NCBI RefSeq assembly: GCF_900106845.1
Contig: NZ_LT629850.1
Coordinates: forward strand, 1,675,740-1,718,928
Length of the DNA stretch: 43,189 bases
Direction of reading: 5' to 3'
Source of the DNA: Romboutsia timonensis
Lineage (GTDB): Bacteria; Bacillota; Clostridia; Peptostreptococcales; Peptostreptococcaceae
Shown: positions 42,866-43,189 of the stretch, in pieces
How the letters are laid out: the number at the start of each line of letters is the position of its first letter
Numbering within the stretch: the first letter of the stretch is position 1
Program-made: the position numbers and the translations under genes
The notes under the pieces: model-generated
What the model was told of the DNA's origin: nothing
The model's database searches: none
Seen by the model: the letters and a program-made list of their open reading frames with translations, nothing else

Positions 42866-43062
42866 TATAAAAAATTCGCTACTCTTGAGCGACGTGTCGG
42901 CGAAGCACTTCATGTCGCCAACGATATGACACTCGCTACCGTTTCGGTAACATCCGTTGCTTGAGCCACTGCGTGGGCGAAGCATTTCAAAATGTCATTT
43001 TTTATGTTTCTGAAGTTATTGATATTATTTATATTTATAAGTTATCCATAAAAATTTTCATA
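42866..43062 (+). repeat. Dispersed modular repeat, copy F (longest)
   Basis: It starts TTATAAAAAATTCGCTACTC, then GAGCGACGTGTCGGCGAAGC, the GGCGA/TCGCC stem, CAACG (42919-42923) pairing with CGTTG (42955-42959) around an inner TACCG/CGGTA hairpin, the 26-bp module (42962-42987, TGAGCCACTGCGTGGGCGAA...) and a diverged end with TTATCCATA (43042-43050), one base away from a DnaA box. All modules seen in other copies occur here, in the same order. Confidence 0.9.
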
Positions 43063-43070
43063 TCATAATT

Positions 43071-43105
43071 CCTACGAAAATGATTCTAGCCGTAGGCTAT
43101 TTTTT
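43071..43105 (+). terminator. Hairpin with T-run after repeat copy F
   Basis: TAGCC (43087-43091), GTA, GGCTA (43095-43099) followed by six T (43100-43105). CCTACG at 43071-43076 can alternatively pair with CGTAGG at 43091-43096. The gene it serves is not in view. Confidence 0.5.
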
Positions 43106-43107
43106 GC

Positions 43108-43150
43108 AACACTAAAGTAAACCTATCTTTTATAGGCCTAATTTAGTGTT
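43108..43150. terminator. Hairpin near the window edge
   Basis: AACACTAAA (43108-43116) pairs with TTTAGTGTT (43142-43150), with an inner CCTAT/ATAGG stem (43122-43136). ATTTTTA follows on the plus strand. It probably ends a transcript from outside the window or a convergent pair. Confidence 0.55.
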
Positions 43151-43189
43151 ATTTTTACATTTTACGCCATTTGTAAACTACCTTTTTCT

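Larger units (their letters stand above)
42540..43189. other. Region right of the purine permease, no gene recognised
   Basis: 650 bases. It contains the permease promoter (42604-42632), repeat copy F (42866-43062) and two hairpins (43071-43105 and 43108-43150). The stretch 42660-42860 is plain AT-rich sequence with no frame or RNA that was recognised. A gene beyond the window edge may use the last hairpin as terminator. Confidence 0.6.

Noticed and set aside
7689-43062. CRISPR array
   Set aside because: Repeats are dispersed over 35 kb, vary in length and have no regular spacers; no cas genes are present.

Overview
The window is low-GC, single-chromosome-type DNA from an anaerobic Firmicute, most likely of the Peptostreptococcaceae (Clostridioides / Paraclostridium / Romboutsia type). 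This is inferred from codon and base composition, strong GGAGG-type ribosome binding sites, a selenium-dependent molybdenum hydroxylase operon, class Ib ribonucleotide reductase and a 1406-residue 2-hydroxyacyl-CoA-dehydratase-activator-like protein. The genus is not proven by anything in the sequence.

Layout. 1-0.85 kb: decayed IS982-family transposase. 0.97-1.94 kb: minus-strand DUF3955 (frameshifted) - DUF2975 - XRE regulator trio. 2.1-2.6 kb: rearrangement joining the 5' end of one small gene to the 5' two-thirds of a CarD-family gene. 2.8-4.7 kb: deoC with a divergent LacI-family regulator and two operators. 4.8-6.6 kb: PLP aminotransferase plus ECF vitamin-type S component. 6.9-8.3 kb: L,D-transpeptidase and an unknown protein. 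8.5-12.7 kb: the 1406-residue double-ATPase protein. 12.7-14.6 kb: cold-shock protein, leucine-rich-repeat protein and a 53-residue small protein. 14.7-18.7 kb: GltD-like FAD/Fe-S oxidoreductase and a cytosolic multi-PAS histidine kinase. 19.0-19.5 kb: LexA-like S24 protein with no DNA-binding domain. 19.8-22.9 kb: nrdEF under tandem NrdR boxes. 23.0-28.7 kb: two near-identical M20 amidohydrolases flanking an AGCS symporter and an MFS transporter. 28.9-29.6 kb: YoaK/DUF1275 membrane protein. 29.7-42.5 kb: a purine permease gene followed by a 14-gene, nearly gap-free operon for xanthine/purine dehydrogenase and its selenium- and molybdenum-cofactor maturation.

The last block is the functional heart of the window. 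The order of transcription is permease, FAD subunit, 2Fe-2S subunit, molybdenum subunit, YqeC, MocA-type cytidylyltransferase, YqeB, XdhC chaperone, MogA, ModA, ModB, MoeA-like protein, MoaC, MoaA and MOSC protein. Purine import, hydroxylation, molybdate uptake and cofactor building are therefore made together. ModC, MoaD and MoaE are not present and must come from elsewhere.

The most unusual structural signal is a dispersed, modular, palindrome-rich intergenic repeat. It is present in six recognisable copies (7.7, 14.1, 14.6, 18.8, 19.7 and 42.9 kb) and perhaps one remnant (0.94 kb). The copies gain or lose discrete modules, show compensatory base changes in a stem, repeatedly abut the U-tracts of intrinsic terminators, and in two copies carry a perfect DnaA-box consensus. 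No CRISPR, rRNA or tRNA was recognised.
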